Below, in pieces: positions 43,220 through 52,040 of a DNA stretch of 64,000 bases. Within the stretch, counting starts at the first letter, position 1. Every line of letters starts with the position of its first letter. Made by a program: the position numbers and the translations under genes. This DNA is from Methylotenera_A sp044228245 (GTDB taxonomy: Bacteria; Pseudomonadota; Gammaproteobacteria; Burkholderiales; Methylophilaceae). The notes under the pieces are model-generated. The model was not told the DNA's origin and ran no database searches. It saw only the letters and a list, made by a program, of their open reading frames with translations. The stretch spans positions 124,001-188,000 of the forward strand of contig JBGAVG010000001.1 in the NCBI GenBank assembly GCA_044228245.1, written 5' to 3'.

Positions 43220-43546
43220 ATGAGTGAACATATTATCCATTTAAGCGATGCCGCTTTTGAGCAAGAGGTGTTGCAATCGCAATTGCCTGTTCTGGTGGAT
43301 TACTGGGCAGAGTGGTGCGGCCCGTGCAAAATGATTGCACCAATTCTGGATGACATTTCAAAAGAATACGCTGGCCGCCTAAAAGTAGCCAAACTCAATA
43401 TTGATGACAATCAGCAGACACCACCTAAATACGGCATTCGTGGCATTCCCACCTTGATGTTGTTTAAAAATGGCAGCGTGGAAGCGACTAAAGTAGGCGC
43501 TTTATCCAAATCTCAATTAACGGCGTTTATTGATAGCAACATTTAA
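43220..43546 (+). CDS. trxA: Thioredoxin
   Basis: General cytoplasmic disulfide reductase. The 108 residues contain VLVDYWAEWCGPCKMIAP with the classical W-C-G-P-C-K site and YGIRGIPTLMLFKNG with the cis-proline, the standard thioredoxin 1 length. AGAGGT lies before the ATG. It lies upstream of rho, as in many proteobacteria, but a strong terminator separates them. Confidence 0.97.
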   Translation: MSEHIIHLSDAAFEQEVLQSQLPVLVDYWAEWCGPCKMIAPILDDISKEYAGRLKVAKLNIDDNQQTPPKYGIRGIPTLMLFKNGSVEATKVGALSKSQLTAFIDSNI

Positions 43547-43558
43547 TTTTTTACCCGC

Positions 43559-43590
43559 GCTGACTTCTTAACCAGAAGTCAGCCTCTTTA
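43559..43590 (+). terminator. Rho-independent terminator after trxA
   Basis: The perfect 10-bp stem GCTGACTTCT/AGAAGTCAGC with a five-base loop (43559-43583) is followed by CTCTTTAT. It separates trxA from rho. Confidence 0.75.
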
Positions 43591-43636
43591 TAACCCTAGT
43601 TTCTTCTCTTGTAATTCCCTTCTAGCGAGTTCTCAC

Positions 43637-44896
43637 ATGCATCTATCCGACCTTAAACACCTTCCAGTGACCGAATTGGTCGAAATGGCAATCACCAACG
43701 AAATCGAAAATGCGAGCCGCATGCGCAAGCAGGATTTGATTTTCGCCATCTTGAAAAATAAGGCAAAAAAAGGGGACAGCATTTACGGGGATGGCACGCT
43801 GGAGGTATTACAAGATGGGTTCGGGTTCCTGCGCTCGCCAGACACTTCATACCTTGCGGGCACGGATGACATTTATGTATCGCCGTCACAGATCCGCCGC
43901 TTCAACCTGCACACAGGCGACTCCATTCAGGGTGAGATTCGCACCCCAAAGGACGGTGAACGCTACTTCGCGCTGGTAAAAGTTGACATGGTGAATGGCG
44001 AAGCGCCAGAGAACACCAAGCATAAAATTTTATTCGAAAACCTGACGCCGCTGTTTCCAACCAAACCGCTCACGTTAGAGCGCGATATGCGCGGGGAAGA
44101 AAACATCACCAGCCGCGTCATTGACATGATCGCGCCGATTGGCCGCGGTCAGCGCGGTTTATTGGTTGCCAGCCCGAAAAGCGGTAAAACGGTGATGATG
44201 CAGAACATCGCACACGCCATTACTGCCAACCATCCCGATGTGGTCTTGATTGTATTGCTGATTGACGAGCGCCCTGAAGAAGTGACCGAAATGACACGCT
44301 CCGTGAAAGGCGAAGTGGTTGCCTCTACTTTTGATGAGCCAGCAACGCGCCATGTGCAAGTGGCTGAAATGGTGCTGGAAAAAGCCAAGCGCCTAGTTGA
44401 GCACAAAAAAGATGTGGTGATTTTGCTAGACTCTATCACCCGCCTGGCGCGCGCTTACAATACGGTGATCCCATCCTCGGGCAAAGTGCTCACAGGCGGC
44501 GTGGATGCTAATGCGCTGCAAAAACCGAAAAGATTCTTTGGCGCAGCGCGTAATATCGAAGAAGGTGGTTCGCTGACCATCATCGCGACGGCCCTTGTGG
44601 ATACAGGCTCGCGCATGGACGATGTAATCTACGAGGAATTTAAAGGCACCGGTAATATGGAGATTCATCTCGACCGCCGCATGGCCGAAAAACGCCTCTA
44701 TCCGGCGATTAACGTAAACAAATCCGGCACACGTAAAGAAGAACTGCTCATCGAAAAAGATGTGCTGCAAAAAATATGGGTGCTGCGCAAACTGCTCTAC
44801 CCGATGGATGATCTGGAAGCGATGGAATTCTTGCTGGACAAAATCAAAGCAACCAAAAACAATGCGGATTTTTTTGACAGCATGCGCCGTGGATAG
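43637..44896 (+). CDS. rho: Transcription termination factor Rho
   Basis: Hexameric RNA-dependent ATPase that ends transcription. The 419-residue protein has the N-terminal helix bundle (LSDLKHLPVTELVEMA), the RNA-binding cold-shock-like domain with DGFGFLRSP, the Walker A ASPKSGKTVMMQ, Walker B VVILLDSITRLARAYN, and the Q/R-loop region TGGVDANALQKPKRFFG. Length is typical. It converges with the small gene at 44904. Confidence 0.98.
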   Translation: MHLSDLKHLPVTELVEMAITNEIENASRMRKQDLIFAILKNKAKKGDSIYGDGTLEVLQDGFGFLRSPDTSYLAGTDDIYVSPSQIRRFNLHTGDSIQGEIRTPKDGERYFALVKVDMVNGEAPENTKHKILFENLTPLFPTKPLTLERDMRGEENITSRVIDMIAPIGRGQRGLLVASPKSGKTVMMQNIAHAITANHPDVVLIVLLIDERPEEVTEMTRSVKGEVVASTFDEPATRHVQVAEMVLEKAKRLVEHKKDVVILLDSITRLARAYNTVIPSSGKVLTGGVDANALQKPKRFFGAARNIEEGGSLTIIATALVDTGSRMDDVIYEEFKGTGNMEIHLDRRMAEKRLYPAINVNKSGTRKEELLIEKDVLQKIWVLRKLLYPMDDLEAMEFLLDKIKATKNNADFFDSMRRG

Positions 44897-44903
44897 CAAA
44901 AAT

Positions 44904-45143
44904 TTACACGCAATCGGTTTCGCAAATTAATTTTTCCGCAAGGCTCTGGAGTTTAGGGGATACGAACTTTTTAACCTGAACTCCAGTTTCAGCGATGTCC
45001 ATCAGCTCTTGAACGGCTGCCCTGTAGCCACGCTCAAAAACCCAGTATTGGCAGTCATGCAAATCCATATCTGCATTACCATGCGCTTCATCGCATAAGG
45101 TTTGGAATGCTTCCATACATGCATTTCTATCTGTAATTTTCAT
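44904..45143 (-). CDS. Hypothetical 79-residue protein
   Basis: A small acidic soluble protein with no recognised domain; helical, with four cysteines (for example CMEAFQTLCDEAH). It runs from an ATG at 45143 to 7 bases from the rho stop, on the opposite strand, and is divergent from rpmE. No ribosome-binding site stands out. Codon use does not look random, but without homologues the call rests on the open frame alone. Confidence 0.45.
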   Translation of the reverse strand: MKITDRNACMEAFQTLCDEAHGNADMDLHDCQYWVFERGYRAAVQELMDIAETGVQVKKFVSPKLQSLAEKLICETDCV

Positions 45144-45341
45144 TTAATTTTCCGTCCTGGTTTATCGTAACAATTTCTCGTTGTTCCAAAGTGCTATAAA
45201 TGAGTTAACGGCACTTGTTTCCGCAACTTTAAATCAGAATTACACGATTTAATTTTTGCTGCGGGCTAATTATTGCTATTTTTACTGATTTAATTCATAA
45301 TGCGCGGTTTACTGCAACTGCTTAAATTTAGAGAGAAAAGC

Positions 45342-45542
45342 ATGAAAGCTGACATTCATCCAAACTACCCAGAAATCAACGTTACCTGTAGCTGCGGTAA
45401 TAAATTCAAAACGCGCTCAACCCATGGTCGCGACATGAATATCGAGGTGTGCTCCCTGTGCCACCCGTTTTATACAGGCAAACAGAAAATCTTAGACACG
45501 GCAGGCCGTGTTGAGAAATTCAAACAAAAATACGGCATGTAA
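45342..45542 (+). CDS. rpmE: 50S ribosomal protein L31, zinc-binding type
   Basis: A 66-residue large-subunit protein. Cys16, Cys18, Cys37 and Cys40 (CSCGN and CSLCHP) form the zinc site of the C+ form, which in other bacteria is replaced by a zinc-free copy under zinc limitation. It begins MKADIHPNYPEI, the family start, with GAGAG before it; the open frame upstream is not part of the protein. A strong terminator follows. Confidence 0.97.
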   Translation: MKADIHPNYPEINVTCSCGNKFKTRSTHGRDMNIEVCSLCHPFYTGKQKILDTAGRVEKFKQKYGM

Positions 45543-45570
45543 GTTTTACACAACGGTCTATTTTTGGCAT

Positions 45571-45597
45571 AAAAGGCAGCCTGGCTGCCTTTTTTAA
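45571..45597 (+). terminator. Rho-independent terminator after rpmE
   Basis: The stem AAAAGGCAGC/GCTGCCTTTT with a three-base loop is followed by TTTAATTTTT. Confidence 0.85.
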
Positions 45598-45664
45598 TTT
45601 TTGCTCGCCCACAATGTTAAACTTCTATTAATTTAATAAAGCTATTTAATTATTTCAGACACAC

Positions 45665-47314
45665 ATGCGTTTCGATCTCGACCACGACTGGCAAGGCAAT
45701 ATGTCTACTCCGCGCGCAAAAGTGGGGGAGCGAGCCAAAACACGCTTGCTGATTGTGTTATGTGCGATCTGGTTGTGCATGGGCCTGATCGGCCATGCGC
45801 CCTGGAAGCCATTTGAATCGCACACCATCAGCACTGTTAAGACAATCATTGACACCGGAAATTTGCTCTCACCGGTTTCCGCCAGCAGCAACCAAATACT
45901 TAATCCGCCGCTCTATTATTTAAGTGCCTCTGCTGTCGCTAAGGCTCTAAGCCCGATATTACCCTTGCATGATGCTGCACGCGTCGTTACCGGCTTGTGG
46001 ATGGTCATTACCTTGATGATGATTGGCATGACCGGTCGCGAGCTGTGGGGAAAAGGTTTTGGAAGACAAACCACATTTGTATTCATCGGCTCACTGGGCC
46101 TGGTGTTAAGCGCCCATACTTTAATGCCAGCGGTATCTGCACTCGCTGGAATTACGACCAGCTTCTATGCGCTCAGCCTTGCCAAAAGGCGCCCTTATCG
46201 CGCCAGTGTATTATTAGGCGCAGGCATGGGCATGAGTTTCCTATCCACAGGCCTGCAGCCATTAGCCATCATTTTGGCCACCTGTCTGGCATTGCCTGCT
46301 CTGTTTTCTCCCTGGCGCAACAAAAGTTTCGCCAGCGTATTCGGCTTATCTCTTTTGTTTGCCAGTCCTTTTCTATTGGGCTGGCCAATCTTGTGTCACC
46401 TATTTTACCCGGACATGTTCAATCAATGGTGGGCGCTGTCTCTGCAGCAGTTCAACCAAAGCCATCATTTGTATTTTCTTAGAACGCTGTTATGGTACGC
46501 ATGGCCCGCGCTGCCGCTAGCCGCATGGGGGCTATGGCGCTATCGAACGCAACTGCTTGGCAAACCCAGATTTCAGCTCATAATTACTTTCTTTATAATT
46601 GCATGGGCAGCAATCGGTTTAGGCGACAGTAAAGAAGTCTTTGCCTTGCCCTTGCTCATCCCGCTCACCGCCATGGCAGGCGGCAGTATCGAAACCCTGA
46701 AACGCGGTACCGCCAGTGCGTTAAACTGGTTCGGACTCATTTTATTCGGCCTGATGAGCGGCCTGATCTGGCTAGGCTGGATCGCGATGCTCACTGGCAA
46801 TCCTGCCAAAATCAAAGCGCGCCTGACGTTCCTGTCTGGCATGCAGCACCTCAATTTCAGCATGATCGCTTTTGTCATTGCGGTTGCCGTCACATTAGTC
46901 TGGCTGTTTGCCATCTTGCGCTCACAGCACTCCAACCGTTCCAGCGCTACCAACTGGGCGATTGGCATGACCTGCGTTTGGACGCTTCTGATGACATTAT
47001 GGCTGCCGATGATAGACTCTGCGCGCAGTTATCGCGACATATTCACCAGCCTTAAAAAAGCACTGCCTGCACAATACGCCTGTATCAGCAGCAATCGACT
47101 AGGCGATGCGCAGCGGGATCTGCTACATTATTTTGCCGATGCAAGAACACAGCCTTCCGAAACTGAGGGAACCCTCAACTGCGACCTGTATTTGATTCAG
47201 GATGAAAAAGGGCGTGAAAAAGTTGAGCCCGGTTATGACTGGAAACTCATTTGGAGCGGCAAGCGCGTAAGTGAAAGGCGTGAAAGCTTCAGGCTGTATC
47301 AGCGCATTAACTAG
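45665..47314 (+). CDS. ArnT-like glycosyltransferase (GT39/PMT family)
   Basis: A 549-residue inner-membrane protein with about 11-12 hydrophobic helices and a soluble C-terminal domain of about 90 residues. Near the N terminus, APWKPFESHT and NPPLYYL match the lipid-linked sugar transferase family to which ArnT belongs: an acidic residue in the first periplasmic loop, followed by PPLYY. Members transfer sugars from polyprenyl phosphate to lipid A or proteins. The acceptor here is unknown. It is the only such gene in the region, and no arn operon is present. Its 3' end overlaps that of the TauE/SafE gene by eight bases. Confidence 0.8.
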   Translation: MRFDLDHDWQGNMSTPRAKVGERAKTRLLIVLCAIWLCMGLIGHAPWKPFESHTISTVKTIIDTGNLLSPVSASSNQILNPPLYYLSASAVAKALSPILPLHDAARVVTGLWMVITLMMIGMTGRELWGKGFGRQTTFVFIGSLGLVLSAHTLMPAVSALAGITTSFYALSLAKRRPYRASVLLGAGMGMSFLSTGLQPLAIILATCLALPALFSPWRNKSFASVFGLSLLFASPFLLGWPILCHLFYPDMFNQWWALSLQQFNQSHHLYFLRTLLWYAWPALPLAAWGLWRYRTQLLGKPRFQLIITFFIIAWAAIGLGDSKEVFALPLLIPLTAMAGGSIETLKRGTASALNWFGLILFGLMSGLIWLGWIAMLTGNPAKIKARLTFLSGMQHLNFSMIAFVIAVAVTLVWLFAILRSQHSNRSSATNWAIGMTCVWTLLMTLWLPMIDSARSYRDIFTSLKKALPAQYACISSNRLGDAQRDLLHYFADARTQPSETEGTLNCDLYLIQDEKGREKVEPGYDWKLIWSGKRVSERRESFRLYQRIN

Positions 47315-48044
47315 AAAATAACATTTTGCCACCGGCAAACACTAGCACGACTGCCAGCAGCTTTCTGATGGTTGGACTCGCCAATCGCTTGCTTCCAAAT
47401 TCCGCCCCTATCCAGCCGCCCACTATGGCCGCCGCCGCCCAATAGGGTAGGCCTGCTGGCAAAGCAGGTGACTTCGTGAGCACACCGAGCAAGCCGGAAA
47501 TCGAATTTACCAGAATGAACGCCGCTGCCACGCCCGAAATCACTTTGGTTTTTGCCCAGGCGAAAAATAATAGTATCGGGCTTAAAAAGATGCCGCCACC
47601 AATTCCGGTAAGGCCGGAAAGAAGACCAAGCCCTGCGCCCACGCCCAATAGAACCGGTTTGGCCACTGGCTTAACGGTGACATCATCAGTGATTTTGGCA
47701 CGGTAAAAAATCGTCCAGGCCGCATAGATCAAGCATAGCCCCACAATTGATTTGTATGCATGATTTGGCAAAGTGATTTGTCCGCCAACAAACGCGCTTG
47801 GAATTGAAGTAAGCGCGATCGGCCAAAACAGATGCCAATCAAAAGCCCGCGCTTTGTAGAATTTATACAGCGCGATTGAAGCCACCAGCACGTTCAGGCA
47901 TAAAGCTGCCGGCCGCATACTCTCAGGTGCCATGCTAACCAGCGCGAATGCCGCCAAATACGCCGATGCGCCGCCATGGCCCACAGACGAGAACAATAGT
48001 GCCGCAACAAAAATGAGCGGAATCAGTAAAATGACTTCAGACAT
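47307..48044 (-). CDS. TauE/SafE family permease
   Basis: A 245-residue inner-membrane protein with about eight hydrophobic helices and the family's two half-repeats, seen as SVGHGGASAYLAAFAL in the first half and GLLSGLTGIGGGIFLSPILL in the second. The family exports sulfite, sulfonates or other organic anions. It lies six bases downstream of the formate dehydrogenase delta gene and may be part of that transcript, which makes an anion such as formate a possible substrate; this is inference. Confidence 0.85.
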   Translation of the reverse strand: MSEVILLIPLIFVAALLFSSVGHGGASAYLAAFALVSMAPESMRPAALCLNVLVASIALYKFYKARAFDWHLFWPIALTSIPSAFVGGQITLPNHAYKSIVGLCLIYAAWTIFYRAKITDDVTVKPVAKPVLLGVGAGLGLLSGLTGIGGGIFLSPILLFFAWAKTKVISGVAAAFILVNSISGLLGVLTKSPALPAGLPYWAAAAIVGGWIGAEFGSKRLASPTIRKLLAVVLVFAGGKMLFSS

Positions 48045-48049
48045 GACTA

Positions 48050-48268
48050 CTAAACTTTAAGATGTTTGGAAATGGCAGCAATCACTCGTTGATGCAAGCC
48101 GGTGCCATTTTGTTCTTTCACATAAGTTGTAAGCTGCCGGCGCATATCCAAAGTCCAAAATCGGTTGAGATGATTGGCGATATCTTCCTGGGCTTGCAAT
48201 TGATTGGGCTCTGCCTCAAAAAAATCGCCAATCTGGTTGGCCATTTTAATTAATTGTTCTGTTTGCAT
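48050..48268 (-). CDS. fdsD: Formate dehydrogenase delta subunit
   Basis: A 72-residue soluble protein. ANQIGDFFEAEPNQLQAQED followed by NHLNRFWTLDMRRQL is the pattern of the small FdsD subunit, which is needed for active soluble formate dehydrogenase but carries no cofactor. It follows fdhD by 30 bases and completes the order fdsG-fdsB-fdsA-fdhD-fdsD. Confidence 0.9.
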   Translation of the reverse strand: MQTEQLIKMANQIGDFFEAEPNQLQAQEDIANHLNRFWTLDMRRQLTTYVKEQNGTGLHQRVIAAISKHLKV

Positions 48269-48298
48269 AGTCTTGGTTTGTATTGTTAAAGTTAATTT

Positions 48299-49126
48299 CT
48301 AATTTTTAATTCTCTGCGGGTGCGTATAAATCACAAATTGATTATCGCGCAAGAAACCTACCAATGTCACGCCATAGGCTTCAGCCATACGCACCGCAAG
48401 CCCTGTCGGGGCTGAAATCGCGGCAAGTATAGAGCATCCTGCTGCTGCCGTTTTTTGTACCATCTCATAGCTGGCGCGGCTGGAAGTCAGCACGAAGCCA
48501 TTGTTTTGTGGCGGCAGCTTGGCGAGCGCGCCGATCAATTTATCCATCGCGTTATGACGCCCCACATCTTCACGTACCAACTGCACTTCACCTTTCGCAG
48601 TCACCCACGCGCACGCATGTGTGGCGCCCGTCGCAAGCTGCAACGCCTGCAAAGGCTTGATTGCATGGAACGCGGCCTGCAAGGATGCTCCAGGAACCGC
48701 ATGGATACTGGCCTGCAGAGCATGCTTTTGCGGTAGATGCAATGCCTGCTCCAAACTTTCCGTACCGCACAAACCGCATCCCGTCCTGCCCGCCAGATTA
48801 CGGCGCCGTTCTTTCAGCTTCACAAAACATTCTGTCGCCACCTCCAAGCGCAGCTCGATGCCTTGTTCCTGCCTGATAGTTTCGATGCCGTATAGCTCAC
48901 TTTTGTCTTGCAGAATACCTTCACTTAGCGAGAACCCTAGCGCAAAATCCTCTAAATCCTGCGGGGTCGCCAGCATCACCACGTGCGAAATTCCGTTATA
49001 AATCAGGGCAACTGGCGTTTCTTCGGCAATTCTGTCTTTATCCGCGCTTAACTCACCATGACGCCAACGCTTGACATCGACTTCGGTAAGCCCGGCGTCT
49101 GCAACGATAAAACTTGTTTTACGCAA
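48299..49126 (-). CDS. fdhD: Formate dehydrogenase sulfurtransferase FdhD (FdsC)
   Basis: Transfers sulfur from IscS to the molybdenum cofactor before it enters formate dehydrogenase. The 275 residues include EDFALGFSLSEGIL, the sulfur-carrying cysteines in GRTGCGLCGTESL, and VREDVGRHNAMDKLIG. It begins three bases after the fdsA stop, so the two are translated together. Confidence 0.95.
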   Translation of the reverse strand: MRKTSFIVADAGLTEVDVKRWRHGELSADKDRIAEETPVALIYNGISHVVMLATPQDLEDFALGFSLSEGILQDKSELYGIETIRQEQGIELRLEVATECFVKLKERRRNLAGRTGCGLCGTESLEQALHLPQKHALQASIHAVPGASLQAAFHAIKPLQALQLATGATHACAWVTAKGEVQLVREDVGRHNAMDKLIGALAKLPPQNNGFVLTSSRASYEMVQKTAAAGCSILAAISAPTGLAVRMAEAYGVTLVGFLRDNQFVIYTHPQRIKN

Positions 49127-49129
49127 TGG

Positions 49130-52000
49130 TTAAGCAGGCTGCTGGGTATTTTTGCTCAATTTTTTATTGGCAAACGCAATCTGCGCCTCACTAAACGTTT
49201 TGTAATGTTGTTGCCAGTCAGAAAGCTGGTTCACACGCGTCACCTGCACTGCGGTGACTTTGAACTCGGGGCAGTTGGTTGCCCAGTCCGAATTGTCCGT
49301 CGTAATCACGTTTGCGCCAGACTCAGGATGGTGGAAAGTCGTATAAATCACCCCCGGCTGCACACGTTCCGTGATTTTGGCGCGCAAAACCGTTTCCCCG
49401 GCCCGGCTGGAAATCCCTACCCAGTCACCCTCATGGATGCCGCGATCCTCAGCATCATGGGGGTGAATTTCCACCAAGTCCTCTTTATGCCATTCCACAT
49501 TTTTGGTACGTCTGGTTTGCGCACCCACGTTGTATTGCGACAATATACGGCCGGTCGTCAAAATCAGCGGGTATTTCGCATTCACTTTTTCGGTTGTTGG
49601 CACGTATTGAGTCACAAAGAATTTGCCTTTGCCGCGCACGAATTCGTCCACATGCATGGTCGGCGTACCCCCCGGATTTTCATCATCGCAGGGCCATTGT
49701 ATGCTGCCCAGTTCATCCAGTTTTTTGAAGCTCACGCCTTTGAAAGTGGGTGTCAATGCAGCGATTTCATCCATGATCTCACTGGCATGGCTGTATTGCA
49801 TCGGGTAACCCAGCGCTTCGGATAATTTGGCCGTGATCTCCCAGTCTTCATAACCATTTTTCGGCGTCATCACACGGCGCACAGGCGAAATCCGGCGCTC
49901 CGCATTGGTAAAGGTGCCGCTCTTCTCTAGGAAAGACGCCCCCGGGAAGAACACATGCGCGTACATCGCGGTCTCGTTCAGGAACAAATCCTGCACGATC
50001 ACGCATTCCATATTTTCCAAGGCATGCGTCACGTGCTGTGTGTTAGGGTCGGATTGCGCAATATCCTCTCCCACGCAATACAGCGCCTTAAATCTGCCTT
50101 CGCTGGCAAGGTCCAGCATGTTCGGGATGCGCAGACCTGGCTCACTGCTTAACGGCCTGCCCCAAGCCGCTTCAAACAAGGCGCGCGTGGCATCATCCGA
50201 CACATGGCGATAGCCGGTAAACTCGTGCGGCATCGAACCCATATCGCAAGAACCCTGCACATTATTCTGGCCGCGCAACGGATTCACCCCCACGCCTTCG
50301 CGCCCAATATTGCCGGTCGCCATAGCCAGGTTGGCAATCCCCATCACCATGGTCGAGCCTTGGCTATGTTCGGTCACGCCCAATCCGTAATAAATCGCCG
50401 CATTACCGCCCGTAGCGTACATCCTGGCAGCGGCGCGCACGGTTTCTGCCTTCACGCCGAGTTCTTGTTCCAGCGCTTCGGGTGAATTTTCCGGTTTCGC
50501 CACAAAATCACGCCACACCACATACGAATCCCACTCGCAGCGCGCTTTGACAAAATCTTCTTTCACCAATCCTTCGGTCACTACCACATGCGCCAAGGCG
50601 GAAATCAGCGCAACATTGGTACCGGGGCGTAAATTCAGGTGATAATCGGCACGGATGTGCGGCGAGTTTTCTACCAGATCAATCGCACGCGGGTCGGCAA
50701 TGATCAGCTTTGCGCCTTCGCGCAGGCGACGTTTCATCTGCGAGGCAAATACAGGGTGGCCATCCGTCGGATTGGCGCCGATAATCATGATGACGTCTGA
50801 TTTCATTACGGAGTCGAAGGTTTGCGTTCCGGCTGATTCGCCTAATGTTTGCTTCAAACCGTAGCCGGTCGGGCTGTGGCACACGCGGGCACAAGTGTCT
50901 ACGTTGTTGGTGCCAAACACTGCGCGCACCAGTTTTTGCGTGACATACACTTCTTCATTGGTGCAGCGCGATGAAGTGATACCGCCCATCGCATCTTTGC
51001 CATATTTCGCTTCAATGCGTTTAATCTCACTAGCAGCGTAGTTAATTGCCTCATCCCAGCTTACTTCCTGCCATGGGTCTGTGATACTTTTACGTATCAT
51101 CGGCTTGGTCATACGGTCTTTGTGGGTCGCATAACCCCAGGCGAAACGGCCTTTTACGCATGCGTGGCCATGATTAGCGCCGCCGTCTTTATTGGGTGTC
51201 ATACGGACGACTTCTTCGCCTTTCATTTCGGCGTTAAAGCTGCAGCCCACGCCGCAATAGGCACAGGTCGTGGTGATACTGTGCTCCGGCACGCCCGTCT
51301 CAATCACGGTCTTTTCAATGAGCGTTGCAGTTGGGCACGCTTGTACGCAGGCGCCGCAGGACACGCACTCAGACTCCAGAAAGTCTTTATTACCTGCAGA
51401 AACCTTACTGCCGAAGCCGCGGCCTTCGATCGTCAATGCAAACGTGCCCTGCGTTTCTTCGCACGCACGCACGCATCGGCTGCAAACAATACATTTGCTG
51501 GGGTCGAAGGTAAAATAAGGATTGCTTTCGTCTTTGGCCGAGCTAAGATGATTCTCGCCGTCATAGCCATAGCGCACTTCGCGCAAGCCCACGGCGCCTG
51601 CCATGTCCTGCAGTTCGCAGTCGCCATTGGTCGCGCAGGTCAGGCAATCCAGCGGATGGTCTGAAATATAAAGCTCCATCACACCACGACGAATGTCCGC
51701 GAGTTTTGGCGTTTGCGTGTGCACTTTGATGCCTTCTACGCAAGAGGTAGTGCAAGAGGCCGGGTAGCCACGGCGGCCTTCTATTTCCACCAGGCACAGG
51801 CGGCAAGAGCCGAATGGCTCCAGGCTATCGGTCGCACACAATTTAGGCACCGTCACGCCTGCCAGCTGTGCCGCATGCATGATGGACGTGCCTTCTGGCA
51901 CCGTCACATCAACACCGTCAATATTCAGCGTGACTTGCTTTTCTGCCACGCTTTTTGGTGTGCCGTAATCTATGTTTGCTTTATATTTAATGTCATCCAT
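49130..52000 (-). CDS. fdsA: NAD-dependent formate dehydrogenase alpha subunit
   Basis: Catalytic subunit of the soluble enzyme that oxidises formate to CO2. The 956 residues carry an N-terminal [2Fe-2S] domain (Cys55, 66, 69, 83) and a His115-Cys119-122-128 cluster. Two ferredoxin-type [4Fe-4S] motifs follow (170-180 and 212-222), then a further [4Fe-4S] set (246, 249, 253, 281) and the bis-MGD molybdopterin domain. The metal ligand is Cys374 in ARVCHSPTG, so no selenocysteine is needed. It lies between fdsB and fdhD. In methylotrophs this enzyme is the last step of formaldehyde oxidation. Confidence 0.97.
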   Translation of the reverse strand: MDDIKYKANIDYGTPKSVAEKQVTLNIDGVDVTVPEGTSIMHAAQLAGVTVPKLCATDSLEPFGSCRLCLVEIEGRRGYPASCTTSCVEGIKVHTQTPKLADIRRGVMELYISDHPLDCLTCATNGDCELQDMAGAVGLREVRYGYDGENHLSSAKDESNPYFTFDPSKCIVCSRCVRACEETQGTFALTIEGRGFGSKVSAGNKDFLESECVSCGACVQACPTATLIEKTVIETGVPEHSITTTCAYCGVGCSFNAEMKGEEVVRMTPNKDGGANHGHACVKGRFAWGYATHKDRMTKPMIRKSITDPWQEVSWDEAINYAASEIKRIEAKYGKDAMGGITSSRCTNEEVYVTQKLVRAVFGTNNVDTCARVCHSPTGYGLKQTLGESAGTQTFDSVMKSDVIMIIGANPTDGHPVFASQMKRRLREGAKLIIADPRAIDLVENSPHIRADYHLNLRPGTNVALISALAHVVVTEGLVKEDFVKARCEWDSYVVWRDFVAKPENSPEALEQELGVKAETVRAAARMYATGGNAAIYYGLGVTEHSQGSTMVMGIANLAMATGNIGREGVGVNPLRGQNNVQGSCDMGSMPHEFTGYRHVSDDATRALFEAAWGRPLSSEPGLRIPNMLDLASEGRFKALYCVGEDIAQSDPNTQHVTHALENMECVIVQDLFLNETAMYAHVFFPGASFLEKSGTFTNAERRISPVRRVMTPKNGYEDWEITAKLSEALGYPMQYSHASEIMDEIAALTPTFKGVSFKKLDELGSIQWPCDDENPGGTPTMHVDEFVRGKGKFFVTQYVPTTEKVNAKYPLILTTGRILSQYNVGAQTRRTKNVEWHKEDLVEIHPHDAEDRGIHEGDWVGISSRAGETVLRAKITERVQPGVIYTTFHHPESGANVITTDNSDWATNCPEFKVTAVQVTRVNQLSDWQQHYKTFSEAQIAFANKKLSKNTQQPA

Positions 52001-52040
52001 GACTATATCCTTGTTCCTTGGCTTCCTGCCGCTTAGGCAG

